A stretch of DNA of 64,000 nucleotides, taken from positions 2,131,056 through 2,195,055 of the forward strand of contig NZ_AP026830.1 of NCBI RefSeq assembly GCF_026000775.1, in the 5' to 3' direction. Positions 17,314-24,855 of this stretch are shown here, one piece after another (within the stretch, counting starts at the first letter, position 1; each line of letters opens with the position of its first letter). This stretch comes from Vulcanisaeta souniana JCM 11219. Its GTDB lineage: Archaea > Thermoproteota > Thermoprotei > Thermoproteales > Thermocladiaceae. Position numbers and translations under genes: made by a program. The notes under the pieces are model-generated. The model did no database searches. It worked only from the letters and a program-made list of their open reading frames with translations, and was not told where the DNA came from.

Positions 17314-17700
17314 TTATGGGTAAGCTAGTTCCTGGGTCATTAGCGCCCTTACTAGGTCTCTAATGCTTATCATACCTATTGCTCTATTTTCCTCAACCAC
17401 TGGTAGGTGTCTTATGTTGTTCTCGATCATTTTCATGGCCGCTGATACTATGGATTCCGAGGCGTTTGCTGTTATGAGTTTCCTGCTCATGACCTTGACT
17501 AACGGTGTGTCCAGGTTTATCCCCTCAGCCACCACCCTTACCAAGTCTCTTTCAGTGAATATTCCTGCGGGTTTTTCGTTTTCATCAGTTATGAGGACGC
17601 TGCCAACGTTGTTCATGTACATTTTTGCTACGGCGCAGGTTATTGGATCAGTGGTCTTGCAGGATATGACCCCGTCCTTGATTAATTCCTTGATTCTCAT
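17314..17700 (-). CDS. Two-CBS-domain protein
   Basis: 128 residues forming one Bateman module. CBS1 is about 7-55 (MNNVGSVLITDENEKPAGIFTERDLVR) and CBS2 about 68-125 (NIRHLPVVEENRAIGMISIRDLVR). Such small archaeal proteins bind adenosine ligands (AMP, ATP, SAM) and act as sensors or regulatory partners. It is divergent from the GAPOR gene 120 bases away. No partner enzyme is fused, so the target is unknown. Confidence 0.88.
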   Translation of the reverse strand: MRIKELIKDGVISCKTTDPITCAVAKMYMNNVGSVLITDENEKPAGIFTERDLVRVVAEGINLDTPLVKVMSRKLITANASESIVSAAMKMIENNIRHLPVVEENRAIGMISIRDLVRALMTQELAYP

Positions 17701-17798
17701 GTTGGGTCTACTGGGTATACTAAGTGTAATGAGTTAATAAGCATTTCTCTAAAGACCCCTATTAAGCGGGTGTTACCTATTCACAGATTGTTCAAGAA

Positions 17799-17814
17799 AG
17801 CCTATTATTAGGCT
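17799..17814. promoter_or_regulatory. Hairpin/palindrome covering the GAPOR TATA box
   Basis: AGCCTA and TAGGCT are perfect 6-bp inverted arms around TTAT. The enclosed CTATTATTA is TATA-like and centred 25-26 nt upstream of GTG 17831. An operator overlapping the TATA would block TBP when bound by a repressor, so regulated expression of GAPOR is plausible. Confidence 0.4.
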
Positions 17815-17830
17815 GAAGAGTGTGCTTCTC

Positions 17831-19717
17831 GTGAAGGTACTTAGGATTAACCTTAGTGATAATTCCTGGAGGATTGAGGACACTACGGCACAGGGACCAG
17901 TGACACTCGGTGTAAAGGTTCATAATGAGGCTAATTCCTGGGGCCTAGACCCATTTGATCCCCAGGTGCCCTTCGTGATCGGTATGGGTCCCTTCGTCGG
18001 AGGCAAAATGCCAGGTTTTCATAGGTTAATGGTGGTCTTTAAGAGCCCAATGACAAGGACACTTCATGTGGCCGCCCTGGGTGGTGCTGCCTATAAGTTC
18101 ATGGGGTCAGGTATTGATGTTGTGATTATAACGGGCAAGTCAAAAAGTCCTGTAGTTGCCTTTCTATCGAGTGACGGTGTTGAATTGAGGGTTGTGGAGC
18201 CCATCTTTGAGTATGGTAATTACCACGGAGCCTACGCCTTCACAAAGTACCTACTCGACACTTACAGGGAATTCTTCGTTAAGTATAATGCCAGGGCTGT
18301 GGTTGTGGGACCCGCTGCATTAAGTACATATAACGGTGCCCTTGTTTCGATCGATGTCAATCCATTGAAGGGTGAGTTCAGACCTGGGGCTGAGGACTTC
18401 GCCGCCAGGGGTGGTCCAGGCACTGCCCTAGCCATGGGTCATAACATGGTTGGTATTGTGGCCGGTGGCACGTATAGGGCGAGGTACGCCAAGGTCAATG
18501 ACATGGAGTTCATTAATAAGGTTATGATTGAGTCCTTCAAGAAGCCCTTTAGGCAAGTGATGGATGAGAAGACAATTAAGTATAGGTTCGACCCAGGCAT
18601 AGGTACCGGAGGTACCTTCGGTGTTAACTACCCGCACTACCGCGAGTTGCTGCCACTCTTTGGCTACAAGTCCATATATCTGCCCAGAGAGGTCAGAGCT
18701 CAACACGTGGAGGCAATACTGAGGCTTTTCTGGAAGCCCTTCAATGACGAGGTCTTCGTCAGGAGCAAGAGCTGGTATAACTGTGGTGACTTCGGGTGCT
18801 CAGTGGTTTGCAAGAAGGTTTGGCATGGTAAGAAGGTGGATTATGAACCATTCCATGCCATGGGCCCATTCATAGGTAATTACATATTTGAAGAGGCGGT
18901 ACCGCTAGTTGATCTTATTGATCAGTATGGTCTGGACGCGATTGAGATGGGGCACGTGGTGGCGTGGCTATTTGATTCACTGGAGCATGGTCTGCTTAAG
19001 CCGGAGGAGGTTGGGCTTAATGATAAGCCTGTCTTCGACCCACTAAGATTTAATCCAACAATTGATTCACGGAAGAACGCCAGGTTGGCCGATGAATTGA
19101 TCAGGGGGTTTGTTGGGAGATCCACGGAGGTCCTAAGGCTAGTTGCTGAAAATGGAATTAGGGCAGCAGCCAGGAAACTCGACGAGATGTTCCATGAGAG
19201 GGTACTGAAGGTTGGTAGGTCGTTTAGGGACTTGGTGGTTTATGCGGCCTACGGTGGAAGTGGCTACATGACGCCAAACCTGTACTGGGCGCCGGGCATG
19301 GTTGCGCCAATGTACGTTCTTGGCAGGTATTGGACCAACTACACGCCGACCTTCATGGGCCCCGAGGATTTCGCAAAATCCTCGCTTGGCAGGGCCGTGA
19401 TGGAGGCGTTGATTGATGATGCAGGGCTTTGCAGGTTCCACAGGGGTTGGGTAGAACCTGTGCTGGATAGGCTGTACACTGAGGTAATAGGCATGCAGCC
19501 AAATAAGGACCTGTACAAGGAATTCGCAGAGTACTCAATGAAGGCAAACGCGGAACCAACACCCTGGGAGAGCGAGAGGGCCAGAGACGTAGTAGCTACA
19601 ATGGCAAAGGAAATAGGATCCAAGGAATGGATATTCGAGGACTACGAAGACTACGTAAATTGGTGGAGAAGATTCAAAGCAACAATAGATGCAGGGTTAG
19701 GCGTAATCACTAGGTAA
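17831..19717 (+). CDS. gor: Glyceraldehyde-3-phosphate ferredoxin oxidoreductase (tungsten AOR family)
   Basis: Oxidises glyceraldehyde-3-phosphate to 3-phosphoglycerate with ferredoxin, replacing GAPDH and PGK in the archaeal modified glycolysis. The N-terminal AOR domain resembles GAPOR more than AOR or FOR: VHNEANSWGLDPFDPQVPF, GMGPFVGGKMPGFHRLM, GGAAYKFMGSGIDVV. Pterin and [4Fe-4S] ligand regions include CGDFGCSVVC and the late Cys in DDAGLCRFHRGW. The tungsten bis-pterin cofactor is inferred from the family. GTG 17831 (MKVLRINLSD, 628 aa) fits the TATA inside the 17799-17814 palindrome better than GTG 17822. It ends 60 bases before the tRNA-Arg gene. Confidence 0.87.
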   Translation: MKVLRINLSDNSWRIEDTTAQGPVTLGVKVHNEANSWGLDPFDPQVPFVIGMGPFVGGKMPGFHRLMVVFKSPMTRTLHVAALGGAAYKFMGSGIDVVIITGKSKSPVVAFLSSDGVELRVVEPIFEYGNYHGAYAFTKYLLDTYREFFVKYNARAVVVGPAALSTYNGALVSIDVNPLKGEFRPGAEDFAARGGPGTALAMGHNMVGIVAGGTYRARYAKVNDMEFINKVMIESFKKPFRQVMDEKTIKYRFDPGIGTGGTFGVNYPHYRELLPLFGYKSIYLPREVRAQHVEAILRLFWKPFNDEVFVRSKSWYNCGDFGCSVVCKKVWHGKKVDYEPFHAMGPFIGNYIFEEAVPLVDLIDQYGLDAIEMGHVVAWLFDSLEHGLLKPEEVGLNDKPVFDPLRFNPTIDSRKNARLADELIRGFVGRSTEVLRLVAENGIRAAARKLDEMFHERVLKVGRSFRDLVVYAAYGGSGYMTPNLYWAPGMVAPMYVLGRYWTNYTPTFMGPEDFAKSSLGRAVMEALIDDAGLCRFHRGWVEPVLDRLYTEVIGMQPNKDLYKEFAEYSMKANAEPTPWESERARDVVATMAKEIGSKEWIFEDYEDYVNWWRRFKATIDAGLGVITR

Positions 19718-19776
19718 GGCAACGAATCCGTATGGAATAAAAGCTTAAATACGATAAGGGAAGGTTCAGAAAAAGG

Positions 19777-19851
19777 GGCCCCGTAGCTCAGTATGGACAG
19801 AGCGGCGGCCTGCGAAGCCGTAGGTCGTGGGTTCAAATCCCACCGGGGCCG
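19777..19851 (+). tRNA. tRNA-Arg (anticodon GCG)
   Basis: All four arms fold. The acceptor GGCCCCG pairs with CGGGGCC; D arm GCTC/GAGC with a 10-nt loop; anticodon stem GCGGC/GCCGT with loop CTGCGAA, giving anticodon GCG (reads CGC and CGT). The T arm is GTGGG/CCCAC with loop TTCAAAT. The discriminator is G and CCA is not encoded. There is no intron. TTAAATA about 30 nt upstream is the promoter; the T-rich stretch after the gene (GTTTTTGGTTTTATTT) may terminate it. Confidence 0.95.
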
Positions 19852-20292
19852 CTAGTTTTTGGTTTTATTTGGTTCCGTGGGTCTTGGTCGGGGTTCGTCA
19901 TGTCCTAGGTTCGTCAATGCCGTGATCATTTTCAGTACCTTCTTCATCCTGTTCGATGTTTCACTATGCATTCTCTTTAATCTGCTTGTTTGAGGAAGAC
20001 GGCAAACAAGTGGGCGGCTATGAATTGAAGTTTATGAAGAGAGAAACAAAGCCAGGTGGGTGCAAGGGTCTAGTTTAAAATTCCGTAGTAAAGTATCATT
20101 GGTGCCCATGATAAGGATACATAACTAGGTAATACACTAAGAATAAGGCATGGGTTTGGGTAATTACCTGGTTGGGACTCTTAGGTTTTGCTTTCGTGTC
20201 TTTCGCACCTCACTGCAACAAGTGGGTTCCTTTACAAGTACTTGGGTAGTTGTGCTTTGTTTTTAACGAGGATATTGGTTTTATATTATTGC
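19852..20292. other. Gene-poor stretch with one perfect hairpin
   Basis: This 441-base stretch starts with the T-rich tail of the tRNA. It contains a perfect 8-bp inverted repeat, CTTGTTTG (19985-19992) and CAAACAAG (20003-20010), around a 10-nt loop. Short open frames of about 40 codons exist on both strands across the same place, but none has a convincing promoter or motif. I see no rRNA, RNase P or C/D box signature. It could carry a small structured RNA. Confidence 0.3.
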
Positions 20293-20991
20293 CTATTCGC
20301 CTATCATTGATCGTTCTTCTGCGGTGATTTCCTCTTCCGAGTCTGCGTGTATTCTTCTTGTTTGTATGCCGTCTGGTGTCAGTAGCGCCATCTTAATTGA
20401 GGCTCCATCCTCGCCAAACCTCGTTAAGTACCTAATTAACACCCTATTAGCTAGTACTATGCCTATGTGTTGTGTCTTACCATTTAGTGAGACGCTCTGG
20501 TGGTAGTGCCAAATCTCCTTCTTTGTTACTATGTTGAATTGCTTGACTATCGAGTCCTTATAGTCATCCAACACCAGGTTATAGATGCCTAGGACTCTCC
20601 ATATTCTCTTTGCTGGGTTTATCTCACCGTAAATAACAACGACCGGTCTCTCCATCTTCTTCTCCCTAACCCTCGACTGGTAAATGGCTGTTATCACTGG
20701 TTTTGAGTCAAGCATTAATAAGTCCTTAATGAACTGCCTATACCTAACTACGGCAGCCATGAATGGCATTAACAATCTGAACCTGAACTCAACACCGTTG
20801 GGTATTTTTACACTGTCGAAATTGCAATTATGGCAATGAACCCTAACAATGGCTGGTGAAGGTTCTATTATCCTCCTTATTAGATCCTGACTTTCCTCAA
20901 TGATTTTCCCATTATCTGCCTTTTTTGATTCATCGTTAATAGCCATCAATATTCTATCACTACTATAGAATTTATTAAATTTATGGTTCAT
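20293..20991 (-). CDS. Hypothetical protein (232 aa)
   Basis: Not recognised. The sequence is soluble and charged, with VHCHNCNFDSVKIP near residue 50-63 as a possible half metal site (His-Cys-His-x-x-Cys type), then KPVVTAIYQSRVREKKM-like basic stretches and a C-terminal acidic tail (DSEEEITAEERSMIGE). ATG 20991 gives 232 residues. An in-frame ATG at 20946 (MAINDESKK) lies 25-29 nt from an AT-rich TTTATTAAAT, so the shorter form is equally possible. It stands alone between two gene-poor stretches, as lineage-specific genes often do. Confidence 0.55.
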   Translation of the reverse strand: MNHKFNKFYSSDRILMAINDESKKADNGKIIEESQDLIRRIIEPSPAIVRVHCHNCNFDSVKIPNGVEFRFRLLMPFMAAVVRYRQFIKDLLMLDSKPVITAIYQSRVREKKMERPVVVIYGEINPAKRIWRVLGIYNLVLDDYKDSIVKQFNIVTKKEIWHYHQSVSLNGKTQHIGIVLANRVLIRYLTRFGEDGASIKMALLTPDGIQTRRIHADSEEEITAEERSMIGE

Positions 20992-21075
20992 AATGATAAT
21001 ATTGCTATATGGAAATTGTGCAGATTATGCACCTTACAAACTGCTTTTTAATTCCTCTTTACATACAATAATTGT

Positions 21076-21249
21076 ATGACGAGGTATGAATTAAGAAAAT
21101 ACATAACCTATGGACAATTAATTATTTGGCCTAGATTGATAATTAGCATTAGGGATCACGTAGTACCTATATTACTAGTCAGTGCAATGGATAGAGATGA
21201 AAGAAGGAGCATTAGATGTACTAGCATTAAGGCCAGGCATTTAGCGTGA
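21076..21249 (+). CDS. Small basic protein (57 aa)
   Basis: A 57-residue plus-strand frame with ATG at 21076 and TGA at 21247-21249. TTTTTAATT is centred about 26 nt upstream, the spacing used by confirmed leaderless genes in this window. The protein begins MTRYELRKYITYGQLIIWP, has a short hydrophobic segment (VVPILLVSAM) and a basic tail. No family is recognised. It overlaps the 3' end of the NAD kinase-like gene by 9 bases. The promoter is the main support. Confidence 0.4.
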   Translation: MTRYELRKYITYGQLIIWPRLIISIRDHVVPILLVSAMDRDERRSIRCTSIKARHLA

Positions 21250-22227
21250 CATGGACGGTAATGAGTATATCGCAACCTCCTTATTACCCCTGAGGATCAC
21301 TTGCCTCTTGATTAGCCCCTTCCTAATTAAAATATTCAATGCATTTCTGACGGTTCTGCTTGGGAGCATGGTTTTTTCCATAATCTCCTTTTGCGTTAAT
21401 TGCCCTTCATATTCCAGGATCTTAAGTATGAACTTGGCACTTGGTGGAAGGTCCATGTTGGATAGTAGGCTTAGTTTCTTTTCGTAACGTCCTATGCTAC
21501 TCGACATGTTACCGATCCTGATGAGTTTTATCGGTCTGCCAGACATTATTCTAACTTCGCTTCCCGCATAGGACCTAATACTACCGTCTATTATGATCTC
21601 CACCCTGGACCTGGAAATTAGGTCCCTTATCTCTATTGTTGAGTCGCTGGGCACTATAATTGGTACCCTCGCTAAGTTCGTACTGTTCACCGTAACGATC
21701 TCAAGTACGCGGGCTCTCGAGTGTATCAATGGTCCTCCGGCTGACATTGCATACGCCGTGGAACCCGTGGGTGTGGACACGATTAAGCCATCAGCTACAT
21801 CGTGCCAAACGTACTCCCCATTCACATAAAGACTATACTCAATGGTTATTGCGCTCTTTGCTGGAAATATGGCAACCTCATTAACGGCATTAGGTAGTCT
21901 TTTTCCCTTAATGTCCACTGCGAGTCTCAGTATTTCCTCGGTATCATAATTGCCGGTGATTATGTTAGGTATTGCCTTGTCGAGGCTTGTTATGTCTATT
22001 GAATTTAGGAAGCTTATTCCAAAGCCGACAGTAAGTATTGGTCCATCCCATGAATTTAGCCTATGCAGGTTCATAATAATGAACCTATCAGTACCAACAA
22101 TACCAATGATATCATAACCACTTAGGTCATTGCCTAATTCCGTGGTTACTTCAAATGACGAATAGTTACTAAGGACTTTCTTGACCTCATTGATCGCACT
22201 GGGCATGGATACTATTAATCCCCTCAT
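21241..22227 (-). CDS. NAD kinase-like protein with C-terminal winged-helix domain
   Basis: Residues about 35-255 match the NAD kinase fold: the NE motif (NEVAIF, 116-121) and DGLIVSTPTGSTAY (146-159), with SAGGPLIH, are well conserved. The GGDGT catalytic loop is not: the aligned segment reads GIVGTDRF (42-49). A winged-helix domain follows at about 258-328 (QLTQKEIMEKTMLPSRTVR, NALNILIRKGLIKRQ). NAD kinase makes NADP by phosphorylating NAD. Loss of GGDG together with a DNA-binding-like tail suggests an altered enzyme or an NAD(P)-sensing regulator. The minus-strand TATA (AATAATAATTA) is 26 nt upstream of ATG 22227. Confidence 0.8.
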   Translation of the reverse strand: MRGLIVSMPSAINEVKKVLSNYSSFEVTTELGNDLSGYDIIGIVGTDRFIIMNLHRLNSWDGPILTVGFGISFLNSIDITSLDKAIPNIITGNYDTEEILRLAVDIKGKRLPNAVNEVAIFPAKSAITIEYSLYVNGEYVWHDVADGLIVSTPTGSTAYAMSAGGPLIHSRARVLEIVTVNSTNLARVPIIVPSDSTIEIRDLISRSRVEIIIDGSIRSYAGSEVRIMSGRPIKLIRIGNMSSSIGRYEKKLSLLSNMDLPPSAKFILKILEYEGQLTQKEIMEKTMLPSRTVRNALNILIRKGLIKRQVILRGNKEVAIYSLPSMSR

Positions 22228-22354
22228 TCTTGATACTGTAATTATTATTGCGGGGAATTTTATTTTTTATCTACATTCTCTATGTATCTCTATACTTTAT
22301 GGAATCGACAAGGGAGCATCACGCATTTAAATAAAGACATTTATGGATGGCTTA

Positions 22355-22609
22355 ATGATCCCGGTGACAATAATAGGCATACTTGGATTGATATCAATAG
22401 TTGTGGGTTGGGTATTAGCGTTAGGTGACGTGCCTCCATTGAGGCTAACAATACCGTATTTACTGGGAAGCACCCTACTAACGATATACTCAGTGCTTAA
22501 TTGGGACGTGGTATTCATAGTACTTAATGGAGCCGCCACATTACTATCAACCATGAACCTAGTAAGGAGGGTTAGGGAGCTCAAGGGTAGCGTCAAAAAT
22601 AACAGATAG
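22355..22609 (+). CDS. Small membrane protein, three helices
   Basis: An 84-residue hydrophobic protein with membrane segments at about 3-22 (PVTIIGILGLISIVVGWVLA), 30-48 and 50-68, ending in a basic tail (RRVRELKGSVKNNR). No family is recognised. ATG 22355 is preferred to ATG 22343, 12 bases earlier in frame, because TTTAAATA (22326-22333) is 26 nt upstream of it. Its last 51 bases overlap the end of the convergent gene at 22559, which is a large overlap. Confidence 0.6.
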   Translation: MIPVTIIGILGLISIVVGWVLALGDVPPLRLTIPYLLGSTLLTIYSVLNWDVVFIVLNGAATLLSTMNLVRRVRELKGSVKNNR

Positions 22610-23149
22610 CATCAAAATTTCTGGGACCAAATCGCCATCAGTGATGTAAAGATTTTCCGCCAGCCTCAGCAACCAATTGGCGCTCGTGCCAATAATGAGA
22701 GTATTCCTCGTTGTACCCCTACCCAACACAGCCCTATAGTTATCATGATGTTCTCGATCACGGATATACGTAATAAGGGTATAGACCCTGCCAGGTACAA
22801 CCCGTGTATTCAACGTTACCTCAGTGGCCCCAGCAAGGCCGATTGCCCTAGCCTCCATGAAGCCCAGTGCCGTTAGTGCCTCGGTCATTGAATTGGTATT
22901 ATGCACCTTCCTTAGCAGTTCAAGTGCGGTCTTCAATACACTCTTCGCCGTGGCCCTCCGGATAGTTATTGAACCGCCTTGAGGCACTAGGGTTAATACG
23001 ATGGAGCCCTTGGCGAGGCACGATCCATCTGCACTAATTACTATGCTACGCGGAGGGACATAACAATTCTCAACCCTAATGACCTCTTCCCCCAATTCCT
23101 TAACTATATCAATTAACCACTGAGGTAATTCACCAATTACATAGAGCAA
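22559..23149 (-). CDS. Hypothetical protein downstream of rpoL
   Basis: A 196-residue protein I cannot assign. It has alternating strands and helices with no membrane segment: MLYVIGELPQWLIDIV, SIVISADGSCLAKGS, TALGFMEARAIGLAGATEV, IIGTSANWLLRLAENL. It follows rpoL by three bases, so the two are almost certainly co-transcribed and the gene may serve RNA metabolism. The 3' end overlaps the convergent membrane-protein gene by 51 bases. Confidence 0.6.
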   Translation of the reverse strand: MLYVIGELPQWLIDIVKELGEEVIRVENCYVPPRSIVISADGSCLAKGSIVLTLVPQGGSITIRRATAKSVLKTALELLRKVHNTNSMTEALTALGFMEARAIGLAGATEVTLNTRVVPGRVYTLITYIRDREHHDNYRAVLGRGTTRNTLIIGTSANWLLRLAENLYITDGDLVPEILMLSVIFDATLELPNPPY

Positions 23150-23152
23150 GTA

Positions 23153-23425
23153 TTAACCACCTAGGAATCCCTTCTCGAGTTCCTCAATATCCCTTAGTAC
23201 ATCATTCACCGCTTCCTTAATTACGTCAAGTGGTGGTCTTCCCTTAGTCCTTATTTTAAACCTGACGTTTTGTGTCAGTGGGTGGTCAACATCGTACATT
23301 GCGTACTCCACATCTGGTTTCTTGAGTAGGTACTCAATTAATGGTGCGAATAATGTGTATGTCTCACCCTGTATAACTGCCTCCAGGTAGCTATCCTCAG
23401 CCTTAACAATGCTTATCTTTATCAC
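23153..23425 (-). CDS. rpoL: DNA-directed RNA polymerase subunit L (Rpb11 homologue)
   Basis: RpoL pairs with subunit D as the assembly platform of RNA polymerase. The signature is VDHPLTQNVRFKIRTKGRPP followed by the long C-terminal helix (LDVIKEAVNDVLRDIEELEKG). The frame is open further upstream, but GTG 23425 (VIKISIVKAEDSYLE, 90 aa) matches the family's N-terminus and has TTTTTAATT (23447-23455) 26 nt upstream. The extra 19 residues of the longer frame are hydrophobic and unlike the family, so I reject them. Confidence 0.9.
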   Translation of the reverse strand: MIKISIVKAEDSYLEAVIQGETYTLFAPLIEYLLKKPDVEYAMYDVDHPLTQNVRFKIRTKGRPPLDVIKEAVNDVLRDIEELEKGFLGG

Positions 23426-23497
23426 GAAAATGTAGGGTAGATAGAGAATTAAAAACTTTAACTCCAGGTAATTCGGTAGCATTTAGGGATTATCCAA

Positions 23498-23547
23498 GTG
23501 ATGAGAACCCCCGTAGCCGATAAATGAGGAATTCACGTACCGGCTGA
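23498..23547 (+). ncRNA. Candidate C/D box sRNA
   Basis: Box C GTGATGA (23498-23504), 12-nt guide, D' CCGA (23517-23520), 3-nt spacer, C' ATGAGGA (23524-23530), 13-nt guide, box D CTGA (23544-23547). The total of 50 nt matches the architecture of thermophilic archaeal sRNAs that guide 2'-O-methylation. D' and C' each have one deviation from consensus. The rRNA or tRNA target was not identified. Confidence 0.6.
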
Positions 23548-23556
23548 TTACCCTTA

Positions 23557-23605
23557 TCAGCCGTTGGCGATGAAATCACCGGTCATTAAAGGGTGCGCTC
23601 ATCAT
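23557..23605 (-). ncRNA. Candidate C/D box sRNA, convergent with the previous one
   Basis: On the minus strand: box C ATGATGA (23605-23599), 12-nt guide, D' ATGA (23586-23583), C' GGTGATT (23580-23574), 13-nt guide, box D CTGA (23560-23557), 49 nt in all. Boxes C and D are perfect; D' and C' are weak. It lies 12 bases beyond the stop of the CBS-HPF gene, so it could be processed from that mRNA. Confidence 0.4.
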
Positions 23606-23617
23606 TGCTTCATTTAA

Positions 23618-24781
23618 TTACTCGCCGGTTGGCGGCCCTCCACGCATCTTACCCCTTCTCCGAGTGTCCCTTACCCTATTTATTTCCCTTTCAATTCTCC
23701 TGATCAAGGTCTCGAAGGCATACCTGACGGCATTCACTGGATCCCAATCAACCTCGTTCACGGCATACACATTCACGTTATCCTTAAGCATTATGTGCAC
23801 TGAGAACTTACTCCTCTTTTCTTCGCCACCCTTTTCATACTTCTTAATGTTTATTTTTAGGTCTATGACGTTAGTCATCCTATTGATCTTAGCCACGTAA
23901 TTCGTTATCACCTTCTCAATCAATGACTTGGTATTCTCATCTACATCAGCGAGTTTCGCCTCTATGGGTATTTCCTCGTATGGCTTAATGGCAGTCTTTA
24001 TCACATCATAGCTCGATAATACGCCTACCACGGAATCCCCTGAAATAACCGGCATGCCGGATATCCCATTATCGAGCATTACATTTACGGCTGTGTAAAT
24101 ATCATTATTATCACTTATGGTTATTACCGGTGTCGTTGCCACGGCCTTCACGGGTGCCGCAAGTATGTCATCCTCAGTTCCAACTACATCGCCCCTCCGG
24201 CTGCGCCTTGGTATTGATGCGTAGTAAAGCCTCTCCACTATGTCCCTCATGGAGACGATGCCATATAATTTACTTGACTCGAGTACTGGCAGTCGTGTTA
24301 TCCCATGCCTAATCATGAGCCATTTAGCCCTGGCCACGGCTTCATCAGCCTCGATTGTAATCGCGGGCTTTGACATTACCGATGATATGTTTACACGGGG
24401 CAGCAACCTACTATCCAGCAGGTACCGCAACACCTTCTCCCTTGTTAGGATGCCAACTAGATTCATACTGGAGTCCACTACGGGTAGCGCCCTAACCCTT
24501 AGGATGAGGATTTTGCCCATTGCCCTTGTCAAGTCTGAATCCTGACTTATTGAGTATGGTGGCGACATTGCACTGGAAACCTTGGACCTGAGACTAACCC
24601 TGCGCTCAAGAAGTTCCCTATAGCTTAGGACGCCAACTAGTTTACCGTTATCGTTGATCACAGGGACGACCCATACCCTGTGGTCCCTCATGTCGGAGAT
24701 AACCTTTGATATAATGTCCTTTGGTTTTGCAATGACTATTGCGTTATTCATGAGCTCGTTAACTAGTGGTGCGCTCATCAT
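23618..24781 (-). CDS. Four-CBS-domain protein with HPF/RaiA-like C-terminal domain
   Basis: Residues 1-245 hold four CBS repeats (two Bateman modules), each ending in a VGVLSYRELL, VGILTREKVL, YGIVSMRDIV or VGVLSSYDVI type strand-helix. Residues about 250-365 resemble the ribosome hibernation fold: alternating strands with KRSKFSVHIMLKDNVNVYAV, then DWDPVNAVRYAFETLIRRIE as in HPF/RaiA. A basic tail follows (RRRGKMRGGPPTGE). CBS domains sense adenine nucleotides, so an energy-dependent ribosome-silencing role is attractive; CBS-containing hibernation factors have been described in archaea, to my recollection. Minus-strand TATA about 26 nt upstream of ATG 24781. Confidence 0.8.
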   Translation of the reverse strand: MMSAPLVNELMNNAIVIAKPKDIISKVISDMRDHRVWVVPVINDNGKLVGVLSYRELLERRVSLRSKVSSAMSPPYSISQDSDLTRAMGKILILRVRALPVVDSSMNLVGILTREKVLRYLLDSRLLPRVNISSVMSKPAITIEADEAVARAKWLMIRHGITRLPVLESSKLYGIVSMRDIVERLYYASIPRRSRRGDVVGTEDDILAAPVKAVATTPVITISDNNDIYTAVNVMLDNGISGMPVISGDSVVGVLSSYDVIKTAIKPYEEIPIEAKLADVDENTKSLIEKVITNYVAKINRMTNVIDLKINIKKYEKGGEEKRSKFSVHIMLKDNVNVYAVNEVDWDPVNAVRYAFETLIRRIEREINRVRDTRRRGKMRGGPPTGE

Positions 24782-24855
24782 AATTCAGTAATTAAAACCC
24801 TTTAATAATTTAATTTTGGGCATAATTTTATAAAGAGCAAGGGAAACTCGACTAC

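Noticed and set aside
22327-22596. Minus-strand frame opposite the small membrane protein
   Set aside because: The plus-strand frame has a TATA at the right spacing, three hydrophobic helices and a basic tail; the opposite frame has neither promoter nor motif.
24769-24782. 14-base match GGTGCGCTCATCAT shared between the CBS-HPF start (24769-24782) and 23592-23605
   Set aside because: Considered as a duplication or recombination site. The match is short, one copy encodes the protein N-terminus and the other includes an sRNA box C, so chance is a sufficient explanation.
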